Of a DNA stretch of 41,887 nucleotides, positions 25,849 to 35,612 are shown one piece after another. Every line of letters begins with the position of its first letter. The first letter of the stretch is position 1. The stretch spans positions 1 to 41,887 of the forward strand of contig NZ_JALKFX010000081.1 of assembly GCF_023243045.1 (NCBI RefSeq), in the 5' to 3' direction. Origin of the DNA: Frankia sp. AgB32. GTDB lineage: Bacteria; Actinomycetota; Actinomycetes; Frankiales; Frankiaceae. The notes beneath the pieces are model-generated. The model ran no database searches. It worked only from the letters and a program-made list of their open reading frames with translations, and was not told the origin of the DNA. The position numbers and the translations under genes are program-made.

Positions 25849-27459
25849 TCAGGTCGGGTCGATCGCGGCAGCGGTGCGCTCGACGGGGAGGGCGGCGACG
25901 TAGCGGGCGATGAACGCGTCGAAGCCGGCGACGTCGGTGGACTTGGGCTGCGCGGTCGTCAGCTCCCCGCCGGTGAAGACCTGGGTATCGAGGAACGTGG
26001 CCAGGTCGGCGCCGCTCTCCGCGTGGTGCAGGCGGTAGGCGGCGAGCAGGGCGACGCCCCAGGCACCGCCCTCGGAGGCGGTGTCGCCGACGGAGACGGG
26101 GGTGCGCAGCGCGGCGGAGAGGAAGCGTTGGGCGACGCCGGCGGTGCGGAACAGGCCGCCGTGGGCGAACATCCGGTCGAGCTGGACGGACTCGGCGTCC
26201 TGGAGCACGTTCATGCCGAGCCGCAGGGTGGCCAGCACCGAGTACAGCTGCGTGCGCATGAAGGTGGCGAGGTCGAAGGTGCTGTCGGGGGTGCGCAGGA
26301 ACAGCGGGCGACCCTCGGCCAGGCCGGTGATCGGCTCGCCGGAAAGATAGTTGTAGGCCATCAGCCCGCCGCCGTCGGGTGCGCCGTCCAACGCGCTGCG
26401 CAGCAGCGTGTCGAAGGCCGCCGTCCGGTCCGGGGCCAGGCCACGGGCGGCGGCGAACTCGTCGAACAGGCCGACCCACGCGTCGAGTTCGCTGGCGCCG
26501 TTGTTGCAGTGGACCATGGCGACGAGGTCCCCGGCGGGGGTGGTGACCAGGTCGAGTTCCGGGTGGACGCGGCTGAGTTCGTGTTCGAGCACGACCATCG
26601 CGAAGATGCTGGTGCCGGCGCTGACGTTGCCGGTGCGCGGCGCGATCGAGTTCGTCGCGACCATGCCGGTGCCGGCGTCGCCCTCGGGCGGGCACAGCGG
26701 AGCGCCGGGGCGCAGCGCGCCGCTCGGGTCGAGCAGCCGCGCGCCGGCGTCGGTGAGCTCGCCCGCCGGCTGCCCGGCGAGCCGCACGGCCGGCAGCAGC
26801 GGGCGGAGCCGCAGCGCCGCGCCCTGGTCGGCGGCGAGGTCGTCGAACGCGGCGATCATCGCCTGGTCGTAGTCGCGCCGCGCGAGGTCGATGGGGAACA
26901 TGCCGCTGGCGTCGCCGATCCCGAGCACCTTCTCGCCGGTGAGCTGCCAGTGGACGTAGCCGGCCAGGGTGGTCAGGTGATCGAGGCGGGCGACGTGCTC
27001 CTCGCCGTCGAGGACGGCCTGGAACAGGTGCGCGACGCTCCACCGGTGCGGGATCTGATGCCCGAACCGGGCGGTGAGGATCTCCGCGGCGGCCCCGGTG
27101 TTCGTGTTGCGCCAGGTGCGGAACGGCGTGAGCAGCTCGCCGGCGGCGTCGAAGGCGAGATAGCCGTGCATCATCGCCGAGATCCCGACCGCGCCGACGC
27201 CGGTGAGCTCGACGTCGTGGCGGCGGCGCACGTCGTCGCGCAACGCGGCGAACGTCGCCGCCAGGCCGGTCCACACCGCGTCCAGGGAGTAGGTCCAGAC
27301 CCGGTCGACGAACTGGTTCTCCCAGGTGTGGCTACCGACGGCGAGCACGGCATGGCCAGGGCCGGTGAGAACGGCCTTGATCCTGGTCGAGCCCAGCTCG
27401 ATGCCGAGGGCGGTCCGGCCCGCGGCGATGTCGTCGCCGACGGCTGATGGTGTCGTCAC
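25849..27459 (-). CDS. araB: FGGY-family carbohydrate kinase, probable ribulokinase
   Basis: A 536-aa sugar kinase. ALGIELGSTRIKAVLTG at the N-terminus is the FGGY phosphate-binding motif; GVGAVGISAMMHGYLAFD is typical, GTSIFAMVV is the second phosphate loop, and HGGLFRTAGVAQRFLSAAL with DTASEGGAWGVALLAA forms the adenosine site. It resembles actinobacterial xylulokinase-type proteins more than enterobacterial AraB, but it is the last gene of an araD-araA-kinase operon, so ATP-dependent phosphorylation of L-ribulose to L-ribulose 5-phosphate is the likely job. ATG 27459 lies 19 bases after the araA stop. The kinase fold is sure; substrate is inferred from context. Confidence 0.88.
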   Translation of the reverse strand: MTTPSAVGDDIAAGRTALGIELGSTRIKAVLTGPGHAVLAVGSHTWENQFVDRVWTYSLDAVWTGLAATFAALRDDVRRRHDVELTGVGAVGISAMMHGYLAFDAAGELLTPFRTWRNTNTGAAAEILTARFGHQIPHRWSVAHLFQAVLDGEEHVARLDHLTTLAGYVHWQLTGEKVLGIGDASGMFPIDLARRDYDQAMIAAFDDLAADQGAALRLRPLLPAVRLAGQPAGELTDAGARLLDPSGALRPGAPLCPPEGDAGTGMVATNSIAPRTGNVSAGTSIFAMVVLEHELSRVHPELDLVTTPAGDLVAMVHCNNGASELDAWVGLFDEFAAARGLAPDRTAAFDTLLRSALDGAPDGGGLMAYNYLSGEPITGLAEGRPLFLRTPDSTFDLATFMRTQLYSVLATLRLGMNVLQDAESVQLDRMFAHGGLFRTAGVAQRFLSAALRTPVSVGDTASEGGAWGVALLAAYRLHHAESGADLATFLDTQVFTGGELTTAQPKSTDVAGFDAFIARYVAALPVERTAAAIDPT

Positions 27460-27478
27460 GGTCCGGCCGCCCCCTTGC

Positions 27479-28975
27479 CTAGAAGCCCTGGGCGAGGCGG
27501 TAGTACGCCTGGTTCCAGCGGATGCGGTCGGCGAAGTCCCGGCGGTTCGTCGCGCCGTCGATGACCAGCAGTTCGACGCCGAGGATCGTGGCGAACTCGG
27601 CGATCTGGTCGGTGTCGACCGCGGTGGACATCACCGTGTGGTGCGGGCCGCCGGCGGTGATCCACGCCTCGGCGGAGCCGGCGAGGCTGGGCTTGGGCTC
27701 CCACACCGCGCGGGCCACGGGCAGTTTCGGCAGCGGCTCGTCCGGCGGGACCACCGTCACCTCGTTGAGGACGAGGCGGAAGCGGTCGCCCAGGTCGCAG
27801 ATGCCGAGGATCGTCGCCGGCCCGGGGGCGGCGTCGAACACCAGGCGCACCGGGTCCTCCCGGCCGCCGATCCCCAGCGGGTGGATCTCCAGGCGGGGCC
27901 GGTCGACCGCGATGCTCGGGCAGACCTCCAGCATGTGCGCGCCGAGGATCTTCGGCGTGCCCGGGCCGAGGTGGTAGGTGTAGTCCTCCATGAACGAGGT
28001 GCCGCCGGGGGCGCCGGCGCCGATCGCCTTCACCGCGTGCAGCATCACCGCGGTCTTCCAGTCGCCCTCGCCGCCGAAGCCGTAGCCGGCGGCCATGAGG
28101 CGCTGCACCGCGAGCCCGGGGAGCTGACGCAGCCCGCCGAGGTCCTCGAAGTTGGTGGTGAACGCGCCGAAGCCACCCTCGGTGAGGAACGAGCGCAGCC
28201 CGGCCTCGATCCGCGCGCCGTAGCGCAGCGACTCGTGCCGGTCGCCGCCGGGCGCCAGGTCGTCGACGAGGTCGTAGGCGTCGACGTACTCGTCCACCAG
28301 GGCGTCGATCTCGCCCGAGCCGACCCCGTCGACCCGTTCGACCAGGTCGTTCACGCCGTAGGTGTTCACCGAGACGCCGAACCGCAGCTCGGCCTCGACC
28401 TTGTCGCCTTCGGTGACGGCGACGTCGCGCATGTTGTCGCCGAAGCGGGCGAGCCTGAGGCTGCGCGTCGCGGCGACGCCCCGCGCCGCCCGCTGCCAGG
28501 AGGCGACCCGCGCCTGCGTCACCGGGTCGGAGACGTGGCCGACGACAGTGACGCGCGGGACGCCGATCCGGGTCTGGATGTAGCCGAACTCCCGGTCGCC
28601 GTGGGCGGCCTGGTTGAGGTTCATGAAGTCCATGTCGATGTCCGCCCAGGGCAGCGACACGTTGGCCTGCGTGTGCAGGTGCAGGAACGGCTTGGTCAGC
28701 GCGTTCAGACCGGTGATCCACATCTTCGCCGGGGAGAAGGTGTGCATCCAGGCGATGAGGCCCAGGCAGTCCGGGTCGGCGTTCGCGGCCAGGATGATCC
28801 GGTGAATCGCGCCGGAGTCGGTGAGCACGGGCGTCCAGGTCACCGGGACGGGCAGCGTCCCGGCATCGCCCAGCTGGTCGACGACCGCCCGGGACTGCGC
28901 CTCGACCTGCGCGAGCGTCTCCGGACCGTAGAGACCCTGGCTGCCGGTGAGGAACCAGCAGGTCGCGGGCGCCAT
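27479..28975 (-). CDS. araA: L-arabinose isomerase
   Basis: Converts L-arabinose to L-ribulose; a manganese-dependent cytosolic enzyme of 498 aa. Family motifs: [15 protein letters not shown] at the N-terminus, [31 protein letters not shown] and [17 protein letters not shown]. Metal ligands are expected at the Glu in [16 protein letters not shown], the Glu of [10 protein letters not shown] and two His ([10 protein letters not shown] and [10 protein letters not shown] segments). ATG 28975 is 1 base after the araD stop, with GGGAG inside the end of araD as ribosome site, so the genes are tightly coupled. Length is normal. No arabinose transporter or AraR-type regulator is beside it. Confidence 0.96.
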   Translation of the reverse strand: MAPATCWFLTGSQGLYGPETLAQVEAQSRAVVDQLGDAGTLPVPVTWTPVLTDSGAIHRIILAANADPDCLGLIAWMHTFSPAKMWITGLNALTKPFLHLHTQANVSLPWADIDMDFMNLNQAAHGDREFGYIQTRIGVPRVTVVGHVSDPVTQARVASWQRAARGVAATRSLRLARFGDNMRDVAVTEGDKVEAELRFGVSVNTYGVNDLVERVDGVGSGEIDALVDEYVDAYDLVDDLAPGGDRHESLRYGARIEAGLRSFLTEGGFGAFTTNFEDLGGLRQLPGLAVQRLMAAGYGFGGEGDWKTAVMLHAVKAIGAGAPGGTSFMEDYTYHLGPGTPKILGAHMLEVCPSIAVDRPRLEIHPLGIGGREDPVRLVFDAAPGPATILGICDLGDRFRLVLNEVTVVPPDEPLPKLPVARAVWEPKPSLAGSAEAWITAGGPHHTVMSTAVDTDQIAEFATILGVELLVIDGATNRRDFADRIRWNQAYYRLAQGF

Positions 28976-28976
28976 G

Positions 28977-29645
28977 TCACTTGCTCCCGGTCTGGCCGTA
29001 GGCGTTCTGGTAGCGGGCGTAGAGCGCGTCGACGTCGTCGGGCGCGATGACCGTCGGCTCACCGATCTGACGGGCCACGTGCATCGTCCGCGCGACCTCC
29101 TCGCACATCACCGCGGCCTTCACGGCGGCCTTCGCCGACCTGCCGATGGTGAACACGCCGTGGTTCTTCATCAGCACGGCGGGGGAGCGGTGGTCGGTCA
29201 GGGTCTCGACGATGCCCTGGCCGATCGAGTCGTCGCCGATGCGGGCGAACGGGCCGATGGGCACCTCGCCGCCGAACTCGTCGGCCATCATCGTCAGCGA
29301 GCACGGGATCGCCTCGCCGCGGGCCGACCACGCCGTCGCGTACGTCGAGTGGGTGTGGACCACCCCGCCGACGTGCGGCATGTGCCGGTAGACGTAGGCG
29401 TGCGCCGCCGTGTCCGAGGACGGCGCACGATCACCCTCGACGACCTTGCCGTCCAGATCGGTGACGACCATGGACTCGGGCGTCAGCTCGTCGTAGCTGA
29501 TGCCCGACGGCTTGATCACCATGAGGTCGCGGCCGGGCACCCGGGCCGAGATGTTGCCGGCCGTCCAGACGACGAGCTCCCACCGCAGCAGCTCGGCGTG
29601 CAGCCGGGCGACCTCGGCGCGCAGCTCGTTGAGGACAGTGTCCAC
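28977..29645 (-). CDS. araD: L-ribulose-5-phosphate 4-epimerase
   Basis: Class II aldolase-fold zinc enzyme of 222 aa, which interconverts L-ribulose 5-phosphate and D-xylulose 5-phosphate and so feeds arabinose carbon into the pentose phosphate pathway. Motifs: [20 protein letters not shown] (phosphate binding), [15 protein letters not shown], and the zinc pair in [26 protein letters not shown] holds the third His. GTG 29645 is chosen because AGGGAG lies about 7 bases upstream and the family begins at this helix; the longer frame upstream reads through a 17-base tandem repeat and is not conserved. First gene of the araD-araA-araB operon. Confidence 0.95.
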   Translation of the reverse strand: MDTVLNELRAEVARLHAELLRWELVVWTAGNISARVPGRDLMVIKPSGISYDELTPESMVVTDLDGKVVEGDRAPSSDTAAHAYVYRHMPHVGGVVHTHSTYATAWSARGEAIPCSLTMMADEFGGEVPIGPFARIGDDSIGQGIVETLTDHRSPAVLMKNHGVFTIGRSAKAAVKAAVMCEEVARTMHVARQIGEPTVIAPDDVDALYARYQNAYGQTGSK

Positions 29646-29672
29646 ATCAGCTCCCTGTTCGTGATCCCGCCA

Positions 29673-29720
29673 GCACCGCGTTCCGCGCGGCACCGCGTTC
29701 CGCGCGGCACCGCGTCCCGG
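29673..29720. repeat. 17-base tandem repeat in araD leader
   Basis: GCACCGCGTTCCGCGCG at 29673-29689 and 29690-29706, plus a partial third copy. It sits between the araD ribosome site and the upstream promoter region, so it would be in the 5' leader of the operon mRNA. Confidence 0.6.
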
Positions 29721-29852
29721 ATGGCGCCGCCGCGCAGTCAGCATCGCGCATCCTGCGGGCCGCATTGGAAGCTATAGCGAACTAGCGCCGATTCGCCAGC
29801 CTCGACGAGGGCCATCCGCGGACCCGTCCGATCGGGGTGGTGCCCGTCCTGG

Positions 29853-31202
29853 TCAGCCGCCCGTGCGCCACACCACCGGGCGGACCGCGCCATCGCTGTT
29901 ACGCACGTTCGCGAGGATCAGGCCGGAGTCGGTCATCTCGACGACGTTGCGCAGCGTCCAGCCGGCCGGGAGGGCCAGCGGGGTGCGGGCGCCGTTCGAC
30001 CACAACCACGGCGTGCTGACACCGTCCGCGGTGGTGGCGACGACGACGGCCCGGCCGCGGCTGGCGACGGCCACCGCTCGCGTCCCCTTCTTCGTCTCCC
30101 CGGCGCGCACGGGAATCGTGGTCAGCGCCGGCGTCGCACCGCCGGCGACGTGCCAGAGCGCGGCGGCCTCCGGGGCCGGGGTGGCGGAGGCGTCGAACAG
30201 GTAGCCGGCGACCCACCCGTCGCCGGACAGGGCGTCCAACGACGAGCAGCTCAGCGAACCGACGCGGCCGGCGGTCGGCAGCGCGATGTCCGCGCCGGCC
30301 AGGCCGCCGCGGCGCACCGTGAGCGCCCGGGTGAAGCCGGTGTCCGGCGAGTAGGACACGATGCCGCTGTATGCGACGGTGCCGTCCGGCTGGATCGCCG
30401 ACGCGCAGTTCAGCTGCGGCAGGTCGAGCTGGCCGAACGTGGGCAGCGCGAGCGTCGCCCCGTCCTGCCAGATCACCGTGCGGCCGCGCGAGCCCCGGCC
30501 GACACCGCTGATCGTCCCCAGCAGCGCGGTGCGCGGGCCGGCGATCGACAGGGCTGTGATGATCCGCGCGTCCGCCAGGTCGGGGGTGCCGTGCAGCTCG
30601 GTGCGGGTCCCGTCGCGGGCGACGATGGCCGAGGCGCCGCTGATCGAGTCACCGGTGAACACGCCCCACTGGGCGGGGCCGACGGTCGTGACCTGGGAGC
30701 CCTCGTCGGGCCCTGGCGCCAGCGCGGTCGTCCGGGTGCCCGCCACCGACCAGCGCACCGGCTGGCGGTCGTAGTTGGCCGGGCCGATCACCACACCACC
30801 GGCCTCACCCAGGTCGGTGACGCCGTTGACCTCCACGCCGACCGTCCCCGCGGGCACGGTGAGCCGCTGCGCCAGTGCCGGCCCGGCCACCGGCGGCACC
30901 AGCCAGCGCCAGCCGCTCTTCGGTCCGAGCGGCCCGGTGATCACCGGTGGCGGCAGCGGGCCGGAGGTGCCGACCACCGCGCCCGCCGGCGAGATGTCGG
31001 TTGCCTGCGTGACCTGGTTGTCACCGGTGAGTAACAGCGGCTGCACCGCACGTCCCACTGCGGCGGCCGGCTCGTCGGGGGTCGCCGCGCCGGCGGCCGG
31101 CCCGATGGCCAGCACGCCCGCGGCGATGGTCACGCCGAGTACGCAGGCGGCGCCACAACGGGAAAGGATGGTGACAGGGAAAACGCATCGTGTCCGGATC
31201 AC
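29853..31202 (-). CDS. Secreted protein with repeated beta-strand units (propeller-like)
   Basis: A 449-aa protein. The N-terminus has a Sec signal peptide (basic start, hydrophobic core VLGVTIAAGVLAIGPAAG, likely cleavage after AGA-A near residue 40). The rest has repeating blocks ending in VVWRTGG, TVIWQDG, AALWHVAGG, WLWSNGAR and PVRWSVAG about 50-60 residues apart, each with a W/Y then G or D, as in extracellular HAF-repeat or propeller proteins. No catalytic motif seen. The start is GTG 31202 because the signal peptide needs it; no clear Shine-Dalgarno. It follows the UvrA-like gene by 102 bases on the same strand, but a link is not established. Function unknown. Confidence 0.62.
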   Translation of the reverse strand: MIRTRCVFPVTILSRCGAACVLGVTIAAGVLAIGPAAGAATPDEPAAAVGRAVQPLLLTGDNQVTQATDISPAGAVVGTSGPLPPPVITGPLGPKSGWRWLVPPVAGPALAQRLTVPAGTVGVEVNGVTDLGEAGGVVIGPANYDRQPVRWSVAGTRTTALAPGPDEGSQVTTVGPAQWGVFTGDSISGASAIVARDGTRTELHGTPDLADARIITALSIAGPRTALLGTISGVGRGSRGRTVIWQDGATLALPTFGQLDLPQLNCASAIQPDGTVAYSGIVSYSPDTGFTRALTVRRGGLAGADIALPTAGRVGSLSCSSLDALSGDGWVAGYLFDASATPAPEAAALWHVAGGATPALTTIPVRAGETKKGTRAVAVASRGRAVVVATTADGVSTPWLWSNGARTPLALPAGWTLRNVVEMTDSGLILANVRNSDGAVRPVVWRTGG

Positions 31203-31304
31203 CCGGCATTTGTAGCGGGTCCGATCAACCCTGACTATTGCCAGTAAGTGCTATTTCACTTTCCGCAGTCACAGTCCCCGAGCGCACCCGCACCGGCGGC
31301 CGTG

Positions 31305-33704
31305 TCAGGCGCCGACGTAGCTGGCGAGGTGCTGGCCCGTGAGCGTGGACCGGTCGGCGACGAGATCGGTCGGGGTGCCCTCGAACACGATCTGGCCGCC
31401 GTCATGACCGGCACCAGGCCCCAGGTCGATGATCCAGTCGGCGTGGGCCATCACGGCCTGGTGGTGCTCGACGACGATCACGGACGTGCCGGCGTCGACG
31501 AGACGGTCGAGCAGGCCGAGGAGCTGGGAGACGTCGGCGAGGTGCAGGCCGGCGGTCGGCTCGTCGAGGACGTAGACGCCGCCCTTCGACGCCATGTGGG
31601 TCGCGAGCTTCAACCGCTGACGCTCCCCGCCGGACAGCGTGGTCAGCGGCTGGCCGAGGCTGAGGTAGCCGAGACCAACGTCGGCGAGGCGGCCCAGGAT
31701 GGCGTGCGCCGCCGGGACGCGGGCCTCGCCGGCGCCGAAGAACTCCGCGGCCTCGGTCACCGGCATCGCCAGCACCTCGCTGATGTCCCGGCCGCCGAAC
31801 CGGTACGCGAGCACCGCGGCGTCGAAGCGCCGGCCCTCGCAGTCCTCGCAGGTGTTCGCGACGCCGGCCATCATCGCGAGGTCGGTGTAGATGACCCCGG
31901 CGCCGTTGCAGGACGGACAGGCGCCCTCGGAGTTGGCGCTGAACAACGCTGGCTTCACCCCGTTGGCCTTCGCGAACGCCTTGCGGATCGGTTCGAGCAG
32001 CCCGGTGTAGGTCGCCGGGTTGGACCGCCGCGAGCCGCGGATCGCCCCCTGGCCGACGGACACGACCCCCGCCCCCGCCGGGATCGACCCGTGCACCAGC
32101 GAACTCTTTCCCGAGCCGGCCACACCGGTGACGACGACGAGCACCCCGAGGGGAACATCGACGTCGACGTCGCACAGATTGTGCGCGTTCGCCCCGCGGA
32201 TCTCCAGCGTCCCGGTGGGGGTGCGCACGGTCGGCTTGAGACTGGCCCGGTCGTCGAGGTGACGGCCGGTGACGGTGTCGCTGGCCCGCAGTCCGTCGAC
32301 GGTGCCCTCGAAGCACACCGTGCCGCCACCGGATCCGGCGCCGGGGCCGAGGTCGACGACGTGGTCGGCGATCGCGATGGCCTCGGGCTTGTGCTCGACG
32401 ACGAGCACCGTGTTGCCCTTGTCCCGCAGCCGCAGCAGCAGGTCGTTCATCCGGGCGATGTCGTGCGGGTGCAGGCCGGTGGTGGGCTCGTCGAAGACGT
32501 AGGTGGCGTCGGTGAGCGACGAGCCGAGCTGGCGGACCATCTTCACCCGCTGCGCCTCGCCGCCCGAGAGCGTCCCCGACGGCCGGTCGAGGCTGAGGTA
32601 GCCGAGGCCGATCCGCGCGAACGAGTCCAGGGTGCGCCCGAGCGTCGCGAGCAGCGGCGCCGTCGACGGGTCGTCGAGGCCGCGGACCCAGTCGGCCAGG
32701 TCGCTGATCTGCATCGCGCAGGCATCCGCGATGCTGATCCCGTTGACCTTCGACGTGCGCGCCGGCTCGGCCAGGCGGGTGCCGTCGCACTCGGGGCAGG
32801 TGGCGAACGTGACGGCCCGTTCCACGAACGCGCGGACGTGCGGCTGCAGCGCGTCGACGTCCTTGGACAGCATCGACTTGGTGATCTTCGGGATGAGGCC
32901 CTCGTAGGTGAGGTTGATCCCGTCGACCTTGATCTTCGTCGGCTCCTTGTGCAGGAGGTCGGCGAGCTCGCGCTTCGTGAACTTCCGGATCGGCTTGTCC
33001 GGGTCGAAGAAGCCGCAGCCGGAGAAGATCCGGCCGTACCAGCCCTCCATGCTGTAACCGGGGATCGTCAGCGCACCCTCGTTGAGGGATTTCGCGTCGT
33101 CGTACAGCGCGGTCAGGTCGATGTCGGAGACCGCCCCGCGGCCCTCGCAGCGCGGGCACATTCCGCCGAGCCGGTTGAACGTCTTGCGCACCGCCTTGCT
33201 GGCGCCGCCGCGATCGATCGTCATCGCGCCGCTGGCGCTCACCGACGGCACGTTGAACGAGTACGCGTTCGGCGGGCCGATGTGCGGCTGGCCCAGCCGG
33301 CTGAACAGGATCCGCAGCATCGCGTTCGCGTCCGTCGCGGTGCCGACGGTGGACCGGGGGTCCGTGCCCATCCGGCTCTGATCGACGATGATCGCGGTCG
33401 TCAGCCCGTCGAGGACGTCGACCTCCGGGCGGGCCAGTGTCGGCATGAAACCCTGCACGAACGCGCTGTACGTCTCGTTGATCAACCGCTGCGACTCGGC
33501 CGCGATCGTGCCGAAGACCAGCGAGCTCTTGCCCGAGCCGGACACCCCCGTGAACACGGTGAGGCGGCGCTTGGGCAGCTCGACGCTGACATCCTTGAGG
33601 TTGTTCTGCCGCGCGCCGTGCACGCGGATCAGATCATGGCTGTCGGCGGCATGGCTCGGGGCGGCGGGGCTGTCCGCGGCGGGGCTGTCGGCGGCCGTGC
33701 TCAT
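31305..33704 (-). CDS. UvrA-like ABC ATPase (drug-resistance type, short)
   Basis: A 799-aa twin ABC ATPase. Walker A boxes: GVSGSGKS at 53-60 and GVAGSGKS in the second half; signature motifs [12 protein letters not shown] and [12 protein letters not shown]; Walker B segments [10 protein letters not shown] and [10 protein letters not shown]. Zinc-finger Cys pairs are [24 protein letters not shown] and CEDCEGRR. True UvrA is about 950 residues, so this is the shorter UvrA2/DrrC-like group that lacks UvrB-binding sequence and in several actinobacteria gives resistance to DNA-binding drugs. ATG 33704 has GGAGGGAG about 8 bases upstream. The N-terminal 22 residues are a repeated AADSPAA-type stretch. 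It follows the VOC and AraC genes closely, so all three are probably one operon. Confidence 0.88.
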   Translation of the reverse strand: MSTAADSPAADSPAAPSHAADSHDLIRVHGARQNNLKDVSVELPKRRLTVFTGVSGSGKSSLVFGTIAAESQRLINETYSAFVQGFMPTLARPEVDVLDGLTTAIIVDQSRMGTDPRSTVGTATDANAMLRILFSRLGQPHIGPPNAYSFNVPSVSASGAMTIDRGGASKAVRKTFNRLGGMCPRCEGRGAVSDIDLTALYDDAKSLNEGALTIPGYSMEGWYGRIFSGCGFFDPDKPIRKFTKRELADLLHKEPTKIKVDGINLTYEGLIPKITKSMLSKDVDALQPHVRAFVERAVTFATCPECDGTRLAEPARTSKVNGISIADACAMQISDLADWVRGLDDPSTAPLLATLGRTLDSFARIGLGYLSLDRPSGTLSGGEAQRVKMVRQLGSSLTDATYVFDEPTTGLHPHDIARMNDLLLRLRDKGNTVLVVEHKPEAIAIADHVVDLGPGAGSGGGTVCFEGTVDGLRASDTVTGRHLDDRASLKPTVRTPTGTLEIRGANAHNLCDVDVDVPLGVLVVVTGVAGSGKSSLVHGSIPAGAGVVSVGQGAIRGSRRSNPATYTGLLEPIRKAFAKANGVKPALFSANSEGACPSCNGAGVIYTDLAMMAGVANTCEDCEGRRFDAAVLAYRFGGRDISEVLAMPVTEAAEFFGAGEARVPAAHAILGRLADVGLGYLSLGQPLTTLSGGERQRLKLATHMASKGGVYVLDEPTAGLHLADVSQLLGLLDRLVDAGTSVIVVEHHQAVMAHADWIIDLGPGAGHDGGQIVFEGTPTDLVADRSTLTGQHLASYVGA

Positions 33705-33773
33705 CGCGTGGTCTCCCTCCGCCCGGACCGGCGGTGCGGCCGGGCGCTGCTGTCGGTCGGTCGTCGGCGTGGC

Positions 33774-34184
33774 TCAGCGCAGCTGCTGGATGCGGATCAT
33801 GTTGCCCGCGGGGTCGCGCACGGCGAAGTCGCGCACGCCGTAGGGCTGCTCGGTCGGCTCCTGGACGATCTCGGTGTCCCCGGCCTGGACCTGCTCGAAC
33901 GCCCCGTCGAGATCATGGGTGGCGAGCAGGAGCATGCCGTAGGTGCCCTTGGCCATCATCTCGGTGATGACGCGACGCTCCTCGTCGGTGACGCCCGGGT
34001 CGGCCGCCGGCGGCGTGAGAACGATGGCCGTGGTGCTCTCGCCCTTGGGCCCGACGGTGATCCAGCGCATCGTGCCGCCGCCGACGTCGAGGCGGACCTC
34101 GAAGCCGAGAACGTCACGGTAGAAGCGCAGGGACGCCTCCGGGTCGGTGTGCGGGAGGAACGTGGAGTGAATCGCGATGTCCAT
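33774..34184 (-). CDS. VOC/glyoxalase-superfamily protein
   Basis: A 136-residue two-module VOC protein: FLPHTDPEASLRFYRDVLGFE in the first beta-alpha-beta-beta-beta module and GAFEQVQAGD...DFAVRDPAGNMIRIQQL in the second. Members include dioxygenases, epoxidases and drug-binding resistance proteins (bleomycin type). The metal-site positions are not all kept, so either binding or catalysis is possible. ATG 34184 is 5 bases after the AraC stop, and a UvrA-like gene follows 69 bases on. AraC-VOC pairs of this type recur in actinobacteria. Substrate unknown; the neighbours suggest drug response. Confidence 0.8.
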   Translation of the reverse strand: MDIAIHSTFLPHTDPEASLRFYRDVLGFEVRLDVGGGTMRWITVGPKGESTTAIVLTPPAADPGVTDEERRVITEMMAKGTYGMLLLATHDLDGAFEQVQAGDTEIVQEPTEQPYGVRDFAVRDPAGNMIRIQQLR

Positions 34185-34189
34185 GGCGG

Positions 34190-34678
34190 TCACGCTACGG
34201 TCGAGCCGCTGACCTGCGCTTCTCGATTCCTGACCGGTCTGGTCGCCTGCTTCGTGACACACGTCGGCGGCTCCGCGACGGGGTTGGCGCCGTCGTCGTC
34301 GCCACTGCCTGGAGCCTGCTGGCGTCTGTAAACGCTCGGCGGGACGCCCACGAGCTCGGTGAACCGGCTGCTGAACGTGCCCAGCGACGAGCAGCCGACC
34401 GCGAAGCACACCTCGGTGACGGACAGATCGCCGCGGCGCAGCAGCGACATCGCCCGCTCGATCCGCCGCGTCATCAGATACCCGTACGGCGACTCGCCGT
34501 ACGCCGCCCGGAACTGCCGGCTGAGGTGCCCCGACGACATGTGCACCCCGCGCGCGAGCGCCTCCACGTCGAGCGGCTGGGCGTACTCCCGGTCGATCCG
34601 GTCCCGCACTCGCCGTAACCGGGCAAGGTCACGCAGCCGCTGCTCGTCCGACCCAGGTCTGCTGCCCATGCCCGCCAT
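34190..34678 (-). CDS. AraC-family transcriptional regulator
   Basis: A short regulator of 162 aa consisting mainly of the AraC/XylS double HTH domain: DRIDREYAQPLDVEALARG, HMSSGHLSRQFRAAYGESP, then RIERAMSLLRRGDLSVTEVC and GCSSLGTFSSRFTELVG. There is no sugar-binding or other sensor domain N-terminal to it, so effector sensing is unclear. ATG 34678 is chosen; ATG 34669 is the other option and a longer frame upstream is not conserved-looking. It heads an operon with the VOC and UvrA-like genes and probably regulates it. Part of a known AraC-VOC arrangement. Confidence 0.85.
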   Translation of the reverse strand: MAGMGSRPGSDEQRLRDLARLRRVRDRIDREYAQPLDVEALARGVHMSSGHLSRQFRAAYGESPYGYLMTRRIERAMSLLRRGDLSVTEVCFAVGCSSLGTFSSRFTELVGVPPSVYRRQQAPGSGDDDGANPVAEPPTCVTKQATRPVRNREAQVSGSTVA

Positions 34679-34890
34679 GGTGCCAGGCCGTACCGACAGT
34701 TCCGGACGGCCGCGCGCCGCCGGATCGTCGGGCGGTGCGAGGGCCTGCGCATTCAGGGCCGGTTCAGCGCAGACCGGGACCAACCTCCACGGAAGCCGGT
34801 CAGCACGTCACGCAGACGGCTAACCGGTCCCCGATCGCCCTCCCGCTGCGACGATGATCCCCATCGCGCAACACGTCGTTCGGGGGAACT

Positions 34891-35493
34891 ATGAGATCTT
34901 CTGCTCAGCCATGCCCGATCCCAGGCGCCGTCGGCGCGCGCCAATCCTCGAGGTTGGTCGCCGCCGCGGTGGCGCTGATGGTCCTGGCCGCCGCCCTGCT
35001 GTTGGCCGGCCTGGCGGGTGGTGCCGGGGGTGCGATCAGGCTGCCGGCCAGCCCGACCTGGACGCCCGCGGCGTCGGCGGCCGGTCAGGCCCGCTCCGGC
35101 GCGATCACGGCCACCACCGTCGCCTCGACCAGCAGCCCGGCGCCGCTCAGCTCGGGGCGGGTGGGCATCTGGTACAGCCCGGCGCCCGACCAGTACACCC
35201 CGGCGGCGCTGTGGAAGTTCGACCCGGTCAGCCACTCGGTGCCCTCCGGCTTCCGCACCGACCACGTCAAGGTGGGAACGCTCGCGCCGTATCCCGCCTC
35301 GTATCCATTCACCTACAGCGTCTCGGGCGCAACGGTCACCACCGACTATCCGAGTGGCCATCGCGGCACCATCACCCTGCTGTCGTACTCCAGTTCACAG
35401 GGTGTCCTCCAGGTGGACTGGGAAGGCTACCCGCGGGTCTGGTACAGCTGCGCCTCGGCCTACTTCCCGGCTGCCTACCGCGTGTACTGCTGA
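34891..35493 (+). CDS. Secreted or membrane-anchored protein of unknown function
   Basis: A 200-aa protein. One hydrophobic segment at about 21-44 (RLVAAAVALMVLAAALLLAG) acts as signal or anchor, followed by a Ser/Thr/Ala-rich stretch, then a beta-rich C-terminal domain with aromatic residues (GIWYSPAP, VDWEGYPRVWYSC) and a Cys as last residue, perhaps paired with the Cys a few residues before. No family recognised. ATG 34891 has GGGGGA just upstream. A strong hairpin follows the stop, shared with the convergent MarR gene. Confidence 0.55.
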   Translation: MRSSAQPCPIPGAVGARQSSRLVAAAVALMVLAAALLLAGLAGGAGGAIRLPASPTWTPAASAAGQARSGAITATTVASTSSPAPLSSGRVGIWYSPAPDQYTPAALWKFDPVSHSVPSGFRTDHVKVGTLAPYPASYPFTYSVSGATVTTDYPSGHRGTITLLSYSSSQGVLQVDWEGYPRVWYSCASAYFPAAYRVYC

Positions 35494-35547
35494 TCCTGCC
35501 GGCGGTCGGCTGTTTGCGCCGGCCACGCACTGACCCGCCATACCCGA

Positions 35548-35586
35548 CGCCGGCTCGCGGGAAGCCGGCCTTTCCGCGAGCCGGCG
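35548..35586. terminator. Bidirectional terminator hairpin
   Basis: CGCCGGCTCGCGG at 35548-35560 is perfectly complemented by CCGCGAGCCGGCG at 35574-35586, and AAG/CTT pairs extend the stem inside. It lies between the convergent genes ending at 35493 and 35613, so it probably terminates both. Confidence 0.8.
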
Positions 35587-35612
35587 CGGCGATCCCGCAG
35601 TGGCGCCACGCG

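Noticed and set aside
31248-34331. A 1027-aa plus-strand frame
   Set aside because: Antisense to the UvrA-like, VOC and AraC genes; Arg/Asp/Val/His-rich shadow of high-GC coding.
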